Below, piece by piece: positions 34,435 to 43,948 of a stretch of DNA of 64,000 bases. Location of the stretch: contig NZ_CABDUX010000001.1 in the NCBI RefSeq assembly GCF_901411515.1, positions 1,302,001 through 1,366,000 on the forward strand. Reading direction: 5' to 3'. Position numbers and translations under genes: made by a program. The notes beneath the pieces were generated by a model. It was not told where the DNA came from. It saw only the letters and a program-made list of their open reading frames with translations, and did not search any database. The DNA comes from Raoultibacter phocaeensis (lineage in GTDB: Bacteria > Actinomycetota > Coriobacteriia > Coriobacteriales > Eggerthellaceae). Every line of letters starts with the position of its first letter. The stretch's first letter is position 1.

Positions 34435-35992
34435 GGGGGTGCGGCAGGATTCTTGGACTGCTCAGGCCGCCAGCCCGAGCCTCCTGCGGCGGCCCTCGAT
34501 GGTCTCGCAGGTGGCCTTCTTCCCGTTCTCCCTGAACGTCTTGAGGCGGCCGTCATTGTACCACGTGATGTAGCGCGCGACGGCCTCGAATATCTCGGCG
34601 ACGGGCGCCCCCGCGCGCACGAGCGAATGGAACGCCTCGACCTTCGCCCGGCCGAAGAAGCCCTCGCACGCCGCGTTGTCGGGGCTGTGCCCCTTGCGCG
34701 ACATCGAGCGCACGAGGCCGGCCCCCTCGCACAGCGCGATCCACCCCTTCCAGCGGTAGTGCCCGCCGCGGTCGGAGTGGATGACGGGACGCTGGCCCTC
34801 CCGAAGCGTCGCTATCGCGTCGGCGAGCGTGGAGTTCGCGAGCTCGGCGTTGGGGCTCTCCGAGGCGCGCCAGGCGACGACCTTGCCGTCGAAGCAGTCG
34901 ACGACGGCGGACAGGTAGCACTTGCCGTCGCGCCCCCGCATCTCGGTGATGTCGGTGAGCCACAGCTCGTTGGGCGCGTCCGCCGAGAAGTCGTGCCTCC
35001 CGTGCTCGCCGAGCAGCAGGTTCCCGGGCGCGTCCGACACCTCGCCCGCGTACGAGCTCCATCTCTTCTCCGACCTGGAGCACCGGGCGACGAGCCCCTG
35101 GCGCGCCATCGACTCGCGCACCCTGCGCTCGGGCGCGCGGACGCCGCCGGCCTCCAGCGCCGCCTTGAGGCGGCGGTAGCCGTAGATCCCGCCGTTCTCC
35201 GCGAAGGCCGCGGCCACGGCCCCGTCGAAGCCCCCGTCCGTCATGCCGGACGGGCTATCGAGCCTCGCCCGGTGGTAGAGGTAGGTGCTCTTCGAGATTC
35301 CCAAGAACGTCGAGATCCGGGCCAGGGAGCACCCGCAGTCCCGCCTCAGCCTCTCGCCTAACCCGACGAGCCGCCTCTTCGACAGGCTCGCCGGGCTTGC
35401 GGCTTTTGGGTCGCGCATCAGCTCCTTGTAGACGCTCACCTCGAAGAGCGCCTCCTCGAGCTCGGCCCGGAGGGCCTCGATCCGCCTGTCGTCCGATCCC
35501 GCCGCCTGCCCCATGCCCGGCTTCGCCCCCTCGTCCTCGCGCGGCGCGCCCTCCGCGCCGGTCTCGGACATGATAGCGCTTTTGCGGGCCTTCCTGCTCC
35601 AGACCGATATTATGCTCGCTTCGGCGATGCCGAGGCGGCGGGCGATGTGCGCGGGCTTCTCCCCGAGGCCGTAGAGGCGGACGGCCTCCGCCTTGGTGGC
35701 CTCGGGGTAGCGGGAGTGGGGCGCGTGCTCGGCGCGCCCCTTCACCCTGGGCATCTCCGCCGGCAGGGAGCCCTCCTCGGCCTGCTCCAGCCACCGCCTC
35801 AGCGACTCCCTGGACGGGGTCCCCCATTTCCGCTCGGCGGCGCGGGGCGTGAGCCCCTCGGCCCACATCGTCTCGACGTAGCGGACCTTCTCCCTTTCCG
35901 TGTACATGCGGCTCCCTCCTCGCGGCCCCCGCGGGGGCCGCTCGATCGGTCGTGGACCGCCTGCCGGCGGTCCAGCTTCCTGCCGCACCTCC
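34435..35992 (-). mobile_element. IS3-family insertion sequence, copy 1
   Basis: The element is 1558 bp with imperfect terminal repeats GGGGGTGCGGCAGGA (here left) and GGAGGTGCGGCAGGA (right, as complement). It is flanked by the direct 4-bp duplication GGTT (34431-34434 and 35993-35996). It appears base-identical to the copy at 49596 wherever I compared them, and its transposase reads leftward. It interrupts one arm of palindrome P3a. Confidence 0.9.
34462..35907 (-). CDS. IS3-family transposase, single fused frame (copy 1)
   Basis: The product is 481 residues and identical to that of copy 2. An N-terminal helix-turn-helix part (about 1-150) and a C-terminal DDE integrase domain are encoded in one uninterrupted frame, whereas most IS3 elements need a -1 frameshift between orfA and orfB. 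The catalytic triad is Asp319 (LTDITEM), Asp379 (HSDRGG) and Glu415 (ACEGFFGRAK), a DD(35)E spacing as in the family. GAGGAGGGAGCC lies before the ATG. The gene is intact, so the element may be active. Confidence 0.92.
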   Translation of the reverse strand: MYTEREKVRYVETMWAEGLTPRAAERKWGTPSRESLRRWLEQAEEGSLPAEMPRVKGRAEHAPHSRYPEATKAEAVRLYGLGEKPAHIARRLGIAEASIISVWSRKARKSAIMSETGAEGAPREDEGAKPGMGQAAGSDDRRIEALRAELEEALFEVSVYKELMRDPKAASPASLSKRRLVGLGERLRRDCGCSLARISTFLGISKSTYLYHRARLDSPSGMTDGGFDGAVAAAFAENGGIYGYRRLKAALEAGGVRAPERRVRESMARQGLVARCSRSEKRWSSYAGEVSDAPGNLLLGEHGRHDFSADAPNELWLTDITEMRGRDGKCYLSAVVDCFDGKVVAWRASESPNAELANSTLADAIATLREGQRPVIHSDRGGHYRWKGWIALCEGAGLVRSMSRKGHSPDNAACEGFFGRAKVEAFHSLVRAGAPVAEIFEAVARYITWYNDGRLKTFRENGKKATCETIEGRRRRLGLAA

Positions 35993-36374
35993 GGTTTGAC
36001 AATTATGCAATATCCTATATTTATATTTCGGAGGTTGAAAAATTTCCGACCAGGCATTTCTTCAGCCTCGCATTCGGATTTTAATAGGTATCTCCTTGCA
36101 CAATTGTCAAACCTCCAATTTTGTGCCCGATTTGACGAACTCCGGAACACAAACGTCGTAGATTGCGGCCTGTTGTCGTAGATGGCGGGCCGTCGCTGCG
36201 GTTGAGCGCACGAGACGAAGCAGTGCTTTTTGTGGCGTGTAGAGTCGATGAATCGTGAATTGGATTGTGCCCTCATAAGGAAAAGACGCAAGGGAGCCGT
36301 CCGCTTATCACGAAAAAAAGGAGCCGCCTCGGATAGCGTGGTGCAGTGCGTGCTTTTATGCCACAATAGCCGAC

Positions 36375-37997
36375 ATGGATGATAAGAAAAGCAAACAGCG
36401 GCGCAAGGCGCAGGCAAACGCCAAGGGCCCGCGGAATCACGCAAAGCCGCCGGCCGCAAAGCAGCCCGGTGCCAAGTCGCGCGCTGCGAACCCGAACGCC
36501 GCCAAGACGCCAGCCTTCAAGCAACCCGGCGCCAAGCCGTCGGCAACAAAACCGTCCGCCGCAAAGCGGCCTGGCGCGAACGCTTGCAGCTCGCATCCTA
36601 ACGAGGGCGGATCCCGAGGTGGCCGGAACCGTGCGCCGCGTACTGAAGCTGCGCGATGCGAGCCGCGCCGCCACCCGTTCTGCCCGGTGGAACACGCATG
36701 CGGCGCGTGTCAGCTGCTCAGCGTTCCCTACGAGCGCCAGCTGGCCGACAAGCAAGCGACGATGATCGAGTTGTTCTCCGATGTGGCTGGTGAAGCGGCT
36801 GTCATGCATCCCATCATCGGGATGGACGAGCCGTTCTTCTACCGCAACAAGGTGGTTTCGCCCTATGCTCCCGGCAGGCGCATCAAACCGCGGGCGACCG
36901 GCAACGCGGGTGCGAAAAACGCCAAAGGTGCAGCCAGCCGAGACGGCCGACGCGTTTCGAAGCAGGCGCCGACGCATGAGATCCTTTGCGGAATGTACGC
37001 CGCGGGGTCGCATCGGATCATTGCATCCGACTCGTGCTTCATCGAAAACAAAACGGCCAAGAAGATCATCCTTGCCATCAAAGACCTTATGCCGGCTTAT
37101 CGCATCGAACCGTATCGCGAGGATGCGAACACGGGGTTTCTGCGCCACGCTATCGTCCGCGTCGGCCATACGAGCGGCGAGGTGCTCGTGACGCTCGTGA
37201 CGAACGGACGGCAGTTCCCCGGGTCGAAGGGGCTAGTGCGCGACCTCGTGAAACGCTGCCCCGAAATCACTTCGATCGTACAGAACGTCAACACGCGGCA
37301 AACCAACGTGATCCTCGGAACCGACGAGCTGCGCCTCTACGGCCCGGGCTTCATCCTCGATAAGCTTTGCAATCTGAGCTTCCGCATTTCTTCTCAGTCG
37401 TTCTATCAGGTGAATTCGGCCCAGACCGAAGTGCTGTACCGCCGTGCGATCGAGCTTGCGCACCTGAGCGGAAAAGAAACGGTGATCGATGCGTACTGCG
37501 GTACGGGCACGATCGGGCTCGTGGCGGCCAAAGGTATCGATGGCAAAAGCTGCGCGGCGCACGTCATCGGCGTCGACGAGACGCCGTCCGCCATCCGCGA
37601 CGCGCGGGCGAACGCAATGCATAACGGCATCGAAAACGCCACGTTCGTCGCCGACGATGCCGGTTCGTTCATGCGCAAACTCGCTCAAGGCGAAGCGCCC
37701 CTTCCGAAATCGACGAGCGCCGATTCAGCCATCACCGATCAAGGGGCGGGCGACCAGCACGGAACCGTGGTGCTCATGGATCCCCCGCGCTCAGGCGCGT
37801 CGGAAGACTTCCTCGATGCGCTCGTCGCGCTTGCGCCTGATCGGGTGGTTTACATCTCGTGTAACCCCCAGACCCAGGCGCGCGACGTAGCCTATATGGT
37901 TAAGCGGGGGTATGCGGTCGAGGCGATGCAGCCTGTGGACATGTTCCCCCACACCGAGCACATAGAGAATATCGTGGTATGCTGCAACCATGCGTAA
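36375..37997 (+). CDS. rlmD: 23S rRNA (uracil-C5)-methyltransferase, RlmD/TrmA family
   Basis: The product is 540 residues. A basic, low-complexity N-terminus (1-100) with repeats like AAKQPGAK/FKQPGAK precedes a [4Fe-4S] site (Cys103, Cys109, Cys112 and a Cys in SDSCFIENK). The SAM-binding methyltransferase has DAYCGTGTIGL, DPPRSG and the catalytic-Cys loop YISCNPQTQ. It methylates a uridine in 23S rRNA (U1939-type). The family also includes RlmC and TrmA, so the exact uridine is inferred. There is no clear TRAM domain, and the basic tail may replace it in RNA binding. The start is the first ATG. It has only a weak upstream site. Confidence 0.88.
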   Translation: MDDKKSKQRRKAQANAKGPRNHAKPPAAKQPGAKSRAANPNAAKTPAFKQPGAKPSATKPSAAKRPGANACSSHPNEGGSRGGRNRAPRTEAARCEPRRHPFCPVEHACGACQLLSVPYERQLADKQATMIELFSDVAGEAAVMHPIIGMDEPFFYRNKVVSPYAPGRRIKPRATGNAGAKNAKGAASRDGRRVSKQAPTHEILCGMYAAGSHRIIASDSCFIENKTAKKIILAIKDLMPAYRIEPYREDANTGFLRHAIVRVGHTSGEVLVTLVTNGRQFPGSKGLVRDLVKRCPEITSIVQNVNTRQTNVILGTDELRLYGPGFILDKLCNLSFRISSQSFYQVNSAQTEVLYRRAIELAHLSGKETVIDAYCGTGTIGLVAAKGIDGKSCAAHVIGVDETPSAIRDARANAMHNGIENATFVADDAGSFMRKLAQGEAPLPKSTSADSAITDQGAGDQHGTVVLMDPPRSGASEDFLDALVALAPDRVVYISCNPQTQARDVAYMVKRGYAVEAMQPVDMFPHTEHIENIVVCCNHA

Positions 37998-38036
37998 AAT
38001 GGTCAGGGTATGGTGGGCGGTGTGGAAGGCGTTGCG

Positions 38037-40637
38037 ATGGCGGAAGGCGAAGCGGGCGCTGAACGACGGGCGAACGAGTTGATCGATTCAGGCGGCGAGG
38101 GCCGCGGAGATGCCGTGGAGGGCTTCGTGCTCAATGCGGTCATGGACAACATGAGTTCGAACGTCTATATCACCGATCCCAAAACCGATCGGATCCTCTT
38201 CATGAATCAGAAGATGAAAGAGGATTTCGGAATCGAACACCCCGAAGGTGCGGTGTGCTGGCAGATCCTGCAGAAGGATCTGCGCGAGCGCTGCCTGTTC
38301 TGCCCGATCGACGAGCTTTCGCGCCCCGATGCGCCGTCGGTTATTCAATGGGAAGAGGAGAACGCGCTCACGGGCCGAACGTACACCAATTACGACAGCC
38401 TGATCACATGGCTTGACGGATCGCTCGTTCATCTACAGCAATCGATCGACACGACCGACTGGAAAACCGCCAACATCGACGAACTGACCGATATGATGAC
38501 CCGCCGTGCAGGCAAATCGGCTTTGCGTGCGACGCTGAACAAAGCAGCTGAAGAAAACAGGATCGTATCGGTGTGCCTGTACGACATCAACCATCTCAAA
38601 AATGTGAACGACCGCTATGGCCATGCCGAAGGAGACCGGCTTATCCGCACCGTTTCGCGTGCTGCATCGAAGGCGTTTAGGAAAGACGATTTCGGGTTCC
38701 GCTTGAGCGGCGATGAGTTCGTCGGAGTCATTCACGCCGACGCAGCGGAGACAAAACGCCGCATCGACGATGCCCTCGCCGAACTTGCCGCGGTATCGCG
38801 TACGCAGGCGTATCCGTACCTCGTGGGGTTCTGCTACGGCATTGTCGAAGTGCTGCCGGGAAGCGACCTCACCTCGACCGAGATTATCGCCCGCGCCGAT
38901 CAGCGTATGTACGATCAGAAGCGCCGTTTCCACATCGAGGAGAACGAGCGAAGGGCTCGTACCGAAAAACCGCACGTTTCCGATGTCGAAGATTTCGAAT
39001 ACGACAAGGACAGCCTGCTCGATGCACTCGAGAAGAGCACCGACGATTACCTCTACGTATGCAATATGAAAACCGGCGTGTTCCGCTACCCGAAAACGAT
39101 GGTCGAGGAGTTCGGATTGCCGGGGCAGGTCATCGAGAACGCTGCTGCCATCTGGGGCGCAAAAGTACATGAGAGCGATAAGCGGGTGTTTCTCGAGTCG
39201 AACCAGGAGATCGCCGATGGGCGCACGACTTCGCACTGCGTCGAATACCGCGCGATCAACCGCCGCGGCGAATGGGTGTGGCTGCGGTGCCGCGGCCACC
39301 TTATCCTCGATTCCGCAGGCGCTCCCGAGCTGTTCGCGGGCATCATCACAAACCTGGGCAAAAAAGAGAAAATCGATCATCTGACCGGGCTCCTTTCCAA
39401 GTACGAGTACGAGGAAGAAATCAACCGCCGCATCGCGGATGATCCCGGGCGGCGCTTCGGCATCATGGAGCTCGGCATCGACGATTTGCGCCACGTCAAC
39501 GATCTGCACGACCGCACCTTCGGCGACGAGGTCATCCGCATCACGGCCCAGAAAATCCAATCGTTGCTGCCACCGGGCGCTTCGGTGTACCGCCTCGACG
39601 GAGACGAATTCGGCGTGATACTCGAAAACGCCGATCGGGAAGCGCTGTACCGGTTCTACGGCGTGATCGACGAAAGCTGCCAGAGCATGCAGGAGTTCGA
39701 CGGCAAACGGTTCTACTGCGCACTTTCCGCAGGATGCGCCTGCTATCCCGAAGATGCCGAAACCTATCTTGACCTTGCGAAATACTCGGGATACTCGCTC
39801 GAATACGCCAAATCCCATGGCAAGAGGCGCTGCGTTTGCTTCACGCAGGACATTCTCGACGAACGGGCACGCGAGCTGAAGCTCGTCGAGCATCTGCGCT
39901 CGAGCGTGGAAAACGGGTTCGCGGGATTCAGCCTGTGCTACCAACCTCAAATCGACATGCGCAACGCATCCGTCACCGGAGCCGAAGCGCTTGCACGGTT
40001 CACGTGCGACGGGCTGGGGGCTGTGTCGCCGATCGAGTTCATCCCGCTTTTAGAGAAAACGGGGCTCATCATACCGGTGGGCATGTGGGTGCTCAAGACC
40101 GCCGCGACGCAGTGCAGGGCATGGACCGAGCTCAAACCCGATTTTGTCATGAGCGTCAATCTTTCGTACCGCCAAATCGACAGCGATTCGCTCGTGCCGT
40201 TCATCGAAGAGGTGCTCCACCTCTCGGGACTTTCCCCGAAAAACCTCGTCATCGAGATGACCGAAAGCTACTTCGTTTCGGAAGACAAGCCGGTCAAGGC
40301 CGTGTTCGACCAGATCAGAAACCTCGGCGTCCGAGTCGCCATGGACGACTTCGGAACGGGGTACTCGGCCCTCGGTATGCTGAAGAAATCACCGGCCGAT
40401 ATCGTGAAGATCGACCGCGCGTTCGTGGCCGGCATCCAGGCCAGCACGTTCGACGCGACGTTCATCAAATTCGTTGTCGAACTGTGCCACGATGTGGGTA
40501 TCGAAGTGTGCCTCGAAGGCGTGGAAACCGATGGGGAGCTCGAGGTCGTCAGCTCCATGGGCCTCGACTACATCCAGGGCTTTTTGTTTGGGCGTCCGTA
40601 TCCGCCCGACGAGTTTTGCCACCGCTTCCTGTCGTAA
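38037..40637 (+). CDS. PAS-GGDEF-PAS-GGDEF-EAL cyclic-di-GMP signalling protein
   Basis: The product is 866 residues and soluble. A PAS-like sensor (about 30-150) is followed by GGDEF domain 1 (150-300, active-site loop RLSGDEF), a second PAS-like domain (320-440), GGDEF domain 2 (445-600, loop RLDGDEF) and an EAL domain (620-866). The EAL domain has GAEALARF, DDFGTGYSAL and EGVET intact, so phosphodiesterase activity is likely. GGDEF 1 is near consensus and may still make c-di-GMP, while GGDEF 2 looks degenerate. It would set c-di-GMP levels read by the riboswitch at 9525. I prefer ATG 38037 (GGAAGG upstream) over an in-frame ATG at 38010. Confidence 0.9.
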   Translation: MAEGEAGAERRANELIDSGGEGRGDAVEGFVLNAVMDNMSSNVYITDPKTDRILFMNQKMKEDFGIEHPEGAVCWQILQKDLRERCLFCPIDELSRPDAPSVIQWEEENALTGRTYTNYDSLITWLDGSLVHLQQSIDTTDWKTANIDELTDMMTRRAGKSALRATLNKAAEENRIVSVCLYDINHLKNVNDRYGHAEGDRLIRTVSRAASKAFRKDDFGFRLSGDEFVGVIHADAAETKRRIDDALAELAAVSRTQAYPYLVGFCYGIVEVLPGSDLTSTEIIARADQRMYDQKRRFHIEENERRARTEKPHVSDVEDFEYDKDSLLDALEKSTDDYLYVCNMKTGVFRYPKTMVEEFGLPGQVIENAAAIWGAKVHESDKRVFLESNQEIADGRTTSHCVEYRAINRRGEWVWLRCRGHLILDSAGAPELFAGIITNLGKKEKIDHLTGLLSKYEYEEEINRRIADDPGRRFGIMELGIDDLRHVNDLHDRTFGDEVIRITAQKIQSLLPPGASVYRLDGDEFGVILENADREALYRFYGVIDESCQSMQEFDGKRFYCALSAGCACYPEDAETYLDLAKYSGYSLEYAKSHGKRRCVCFTQDILDERARELKLVEHLRSSVENGFAGFSLCYQPQIDMRNASVTGAEALARFTCDGLGAVSPIEFIPLLEKTGLIIPVGMWVLKTAATQCRAWTELKPDFVMSVNLSYRQIDSDSLVPFIEEVLHLSGLSPKNLVIEMTESYFVSEDKPVKAVFDQIRNLGVRVAMDDFGTGYSALGMLKKSPADIVKIDRAFVAGIQASTFDATFIKFVVELCHDVGIEVCLEGVETDGELEVVSSMGLDYIQGFLFGRPYPPDEFCHRFLS

Positions 40638-40689
40638 GCACGCTTCTCGTTTGCGGTACAATGATGGCTTCGAAAGACGAGGAGTCCTC

Positions 40690-41646
40690 ATGGATGAGCT
40701 ATCTAAAGCGATCGGCGCCACCCGCCTGATCAAACTCGAAAAGCTTTCAGCCGAAACCGGCGCGTCGGTGTACGTGAAATACGAGGCGGCCAACCCCGGG
40801 GCCTCGATCAAAGACCGCGCCGCGCTTTCGATGATCGATTACGCCGAAGGCCGGGGAGATATCGCCCCGGGAAAAACCGTGCTCGTCGAGCCTACGAGCG
40901 GGAACACCGGCATTGCCGTTGCGATGATCGGCGCCGCGCGCGGCTACAAGGTGGTCCTCACCATGCCCGAATCGATGAGCAGGGAGCGCCGCGCGCTCTT
41001 GGCTGCGTATGGGGCGAAGCTCGTATTGACGCCGGGTGCAGAAGGCATGGCGGGCGCGGTTGCCCGAGCCGACGCGATCGTGAGCGAGAACCCCGACGCC
41101 TGGTTGGTCGGGCAGTTCTCGAACCCGGACAACCCCCGTGCGCACGAGGAGCATACCGCTCCCGAGATAGAACGCGCACTCGGCTGCGCACCCGATTTTG
41201 TGGTTGCGGGCGTGGGAACGGGTGGCACGATATCGGGGATCGCCCACTATTTCGCGAAGCGCTGCAGGGCAGAAGGAAAGCCGCCGCGCGCTTTTGCCGT
41301 CGAGCCTGCCGAAAGCCCCCTTATCGCACAGGCTCGTGCCGGCGACGCGCTCAAACCCGCTCCGCACGGCATACAGGGTATCGGAGCGAATTTCATTCCC
41401 GAAACGCTTGATCTCGCCGCCCTCGACGGGGTGCTCGCTGTTTCTACGGAAGAGGCCATTGATCAGGCGCGGTGGCTCGCTTCCAAAGAGGGGCTGCTCG
41501 TCGGCATCTCGTCGGGCGCCAACATCGCGGGCGTTCGCAGGCTCGTGCGCGACCATCCCGAAGCCCTTGGCGCAACCGTTGTGACGATCGCAGTCGATAC
41601 GGGAGAGCGCTACATCTCAACGTCGCTGTTCGAAGGCGTCGGATAG
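40690..41646 (+). CDS. cysK: Cysteine synthase (O-acetylserine sulfhydrylase)
   Basis: The product is 318 residues and a fold-type II PLP enzyme. The PLP lysine is Lys41 in PGASIKDRAAL, the substrate loop is PTSGNTGIA (69-77) and the phosphate-binding glycines are VGTGGTISG. It makes cysteine from O-acetylserine and sulfide. CysK and CysM/OCBS-like forms are hard to separate by eye. The frame is open far upstream, overlapping the EAL gene, but GAGGAG seven bases before ATG 40690 fixes the start. Confidence 0.9.
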   Translation: MDELSKAIGATRLIKLEKLSAETGASVYVKYEAANPGASIKDRAALSMIDYAEGRGDIAPGKTVLVEPTSGNTGIAVAMIGAARGYKVVLTMPESMSRERRALLAAYGAKLVLTPGAEGMAGAVARADAIVSENPDAWLVGQFSNPDNPRAHEEHTAPEIERALGCAPDFVVAGVGTGGTISGIAHYFAKRCRAEGKPPRAFAVEPAESPLIAQARAGDALKPAPHGIQGIGANFIPETLDLAALDGVLAVSTEEAIDQARWLASKEGLLVGISSGANIAGVRRLVRDHPEALGATVVTIAVDTGERYISTSLFEGVG

Positions 41647-41778
41647 CGCTGTCGGCGCGCCCTGTTCCGAGGCGCTCAAGCGCGACCATGCGTCTGCACC
41701 ATGCGGGCGCAGGCGTATGCTGCGGATATCGGAAAGGTTCGAGTGGACGGAAATCGAGTGAACGGAAAGGAAGAACAC

Positions 41779-42897
41779 ATGGGATACGCTGAAGACCTGC
41801 ACTCCCGCATCGCCTGCACCATTGCCGAGCACGATCTTGCGTGTGCGGATACCCCGGTGCTGCTCATGGTTTCGGGAGGCTCCGATTCGACTGCCTTGGC
41901 GTATGCGGCTAACGCCTTGCACGAAGCCGGGGCTATCGGGCCTCTTGCCATGCTGCACGTCAACCATCAGCTGCGCGGCGACGATGCGGACGGCGATCAG
42001 GCGTTTGTGGAAAGCCTTGCCCAGCTGCTCGACATCCCGCTGTTTTCTTGCGAAATCGACATCGCGGGCGAGGCGCGCAGGACGGGCGAGAACGTCGAAG
42101 CGGTGGCGCGCCACGAGCGCTACCTTGCCGCAAACGAGGCGCTCGAAAGCCTGTGCATGCATAGCGCAACCCCGCTTTCCGAGGGGCGCATCTTCACAGC
42201 GCACACCCAGGATGATCGTGTAGAGAACTTCTACATGCGCTCGATCGTGGGCACGGGACCGGGAGGCTTTCGCTCGATGCTCTACCGCAACGGCCCTATT
42301 GCCCGTCCGCTCATGGATACGAGTCGCGATGATCTGCGTACGTATCTCGAAAAACGCGCCGAAGCGGGCGATTCTGTGCAGCGCGACGAGCACGGAGCGC
42401 TCTGGCGCGAAGATGCGACGAACGCTCACACCGATCGGTTCCGAGCCTTCGTCCGCCACGAGATCGTGACGCGGGCGAAAGAGCGCAACCCGCAGCTGCT
42501 CGACACGCTGTGTCGCACCATGAACCTGATCGCCGATGAGGATGATATGCTCGATGCGCAGGCTGCGAAGATCATCGAACGCACGGTCGCATGGCTCAAC
42601 GCCGCCGAGGCGCTCGGAATTGATTACGGCGCGGGATGTGTGCTCGCTCCCGAATTCGGGAGCGAGCCGACACCGCTTGGGCGCCGTGCGTGCATGCAGG
42701 TGCTCCAGCTCATGTTAGGTGCGGATGCGCGAGTGGAAACCGTCTCGGTTGAACACGTGCTCGCAGGGTTTGCACAAGGCGCGCCCGTAAGCGGCTACAC
42801 CGCGAACATCCAGGGCGATCTCGCCGTCAGCGCAAACAAGCGTGGCGTTCGCATCGAGCCGATGGCCGCCTATCGCGCCCGCCGAAAACGCGGTTGA
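41779..42897 (+). CDS. tilS: tRNA(Ile)-lysidine synthetase
   Basis: The product is 372 residues. The ATP pyrophosphatase loop is MVSGGSDSTAL (SGGSDS, 32-37), followed by HVNHQLRGDDADGDQ and TAHTQDDRVEN, characteristic of TilS. It converts the wobble C34 of tRNA-Ile(CAU) to lysidine and is essential. The C-terminal part is short and less conserved. GGAAAGGAAG precedes the chosen ATG. It heads the run tilS-maf-hpt-ftsH, a variant of the common actinobacterial tilS-hpt-ftsH order. Confidence 0.93.
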   Translation: MGYAEDLHSRIACTIAEHDLACADTPVLLMVSGGSDSTALAYAANALHEAGAIGPLAMLHVNHQLRGDDADGDQAFVESLAQLLDIPLFSCEIDIAGEARRTGENVEAVARHERYLAANEALESLCMHSATPLSEGRIFTAHTQDDRVENFYMRSIVGTGPGGFRSMLYRNGPIARPLMDTSRDDLRTYLEKRAEAGDSVQRDEHGALWREDATNAHTDRFRAFVRHEIVTRAKERNPQLLDTLCRTMNLIADEDDMLDAQAAKIIERTVAWLNAAEALGIDYGAGCVLAPEFGSEPTPLGRRACMQVLQLMLGADARVETVSVEHVLAGFAQGAPVSGYTANIQGDLAVSANKRGVRIEPMAAYRARRKRG

Positions 42898-42919
42898 ACG
42901 CGCGGGAAGGTGCGCTACA

Positions 42920-43729
42920 ATGCCAACCATGGATACCGAACGAAACACCGAATTTGCGGGCAACCCGACCGACGTCGAGGCTGCGGCCGACGAGCGCGCT
43001 GCGCAGGGGAGGCAACCCGAGGTCGCGTCGGAGGCTGCAGCAGGCCAACAACTTACACCCGACGGGCACGACACACCCGCAGCCGAGCACGAGCCTGCTC
43101 CCGAGCCCGATCACGTTGACATCATCCTCGCTTCGGGAAGCCCCCGCCGCAAGCAGCTGCTCGAAGAAGCTCGCATCCGCTTTACCGTCCATGTGTCGGA
43201 GGTGGACGAAACGCTCGACGCCGACGTTCTCGCCGAACCTTCCGAGGCGGCTAAGAAGCTCGCCGAGCGCAAAGCGGGCGCGGTGGTGCAGGAGGTGCTT
43301 GCGAGCGATTACCGCGGCGCGGCCGTCGTGCTCGGCGCTGACACCATGGTAGTGCTCGACAACACGATCTTCGGCAAACCCAAAAGCCTGTCAGATGCGA
43401 AGGGCATGCTTCGCAAGCTTTCGGGCAGAACCCACGAGGTGCTCACCGCCGTATCGGTGTGGATGGTCATGGCACCTGAGCCCGAAAAGGTGTCACTTGG
43501 ATTTAGGACGTTCTGCGACACGAGCCGCGTCGCATTCAAAGAGCTCACCGACGATGAAATCACTGCGTACCTGAAATGCGGGGAGTCGTTCGACAAGGCC
43601 GGGGCCTATGCGATCCAGGGTGAGGGTGCCAAGCTCGCAACGCTGGTTGAAGGCGAGCTCGATACGGTGATCGGCCTTCCCGTCGGGCGCCTTCAGAGGG
43701 AGTTTCCCGACATCTTCGTCGCCGAATAA
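42920..43729 (+). CDS. maf: Maf nucleotide pyrophosphatase with acidic N-terminal extension
   Basis: The product is 269 residues. Residues 1-66 are an acidic, alanine- and proline-rich extension absent from ordinary Maf proteins (about 190-200 residues). The Maf domain starts at VDIILASGSPRRKQLL, with GADTMVV and the C-terminal GAYAIQGEGA..IEG-like segment (here LVEGELDTVIGLP). Maf enzymes hydrolyse non-canonical or modified nucleoside triphosphates and can affect septation. GGAAGG nine bases upstream supports the ATG and therefore the extension. Confidence 0.9.
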   Translation: MPTMDTERNTEFAGNPTDVEAAADERAAQGRQPEVASEAAAGQQLTPDGHDTPAAEHEPAPEPDHVDIILASGSPRRKQLLEEARIRFTVHVSEVDETLDADVLAEPSEAAKKLAERKAGAVVQEVLASDYRGAAVVLGADTMVVLDNTIFGKPKSLSDAKGMLRKLSGRTHEVLTAVSVWMVMAPEPEKVSLGFRTFCDTSRVAFKELTDDEITAYLKCGESFDKAGAYAIQGEGAKLATLVEGELDTVIGLPVGRLQREFPDIFVAE

Positions 43730-43743
43730 GCCCAGCACAGTAA

Positions 43744-43791
43744 GGTAACGCCCCGAAATGTGAAAATCATGGGGCCTGGTGCCGTGTTACC
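43744..43791. promoter_or_regulatory. Imperfect inverted repeat upstream of hpt
   Basis: GGTAACGCCCC pairs imperfectly with GGGGCC...GTGTTACC (43744-43754 with 43770-43791). It may end the maf transcript or regulate hpt. No T-run. Confidence 0.35.
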
Positions 43792-43948
43792 ATATTGTGA
43801 TTTATTCGCACCTTCTAAATGCTACACTTATCGCTTGTGAAGGAAGGCGGGGCGTCTCATGTCGGAGCTGCGGTTTTGCGCAGGTCCGCAGTGCCGTTCC
43901 GAGGGATTGGACGAGACGTCGGTCCACCACCATCGAAGAAGGCTTGCA

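Larger units (their letters stand above)
34395..36149. repeat. Palindromic repeat P3a, interrupted by IS copy 1
   Basis: Without the insertion this is a 149-bp element bounded by inverted repeats of GGCACAAAATTGGAGGTTTG type (left end at 34417 with two changed bases, right end at 36127). Weaker complementarity continues at least 22 bp outward on each side to TATTCC/GGAACA. The interior arms (AGATACCTATT against AATATAGGATA) also pair. It is homologous to the element at 49439-51193 but strongly diverged outside the IS. Confidence 0.8.

Noticed and set aside
43859-43948. A longer Hpt starting at ATG 43859
   Set aside because: It adds 30 residues rich in Cys, His and Arg that are not typical of the family. 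The GTG at 43949 restores the usual N-terminus and has a better-spaced ribosome site.
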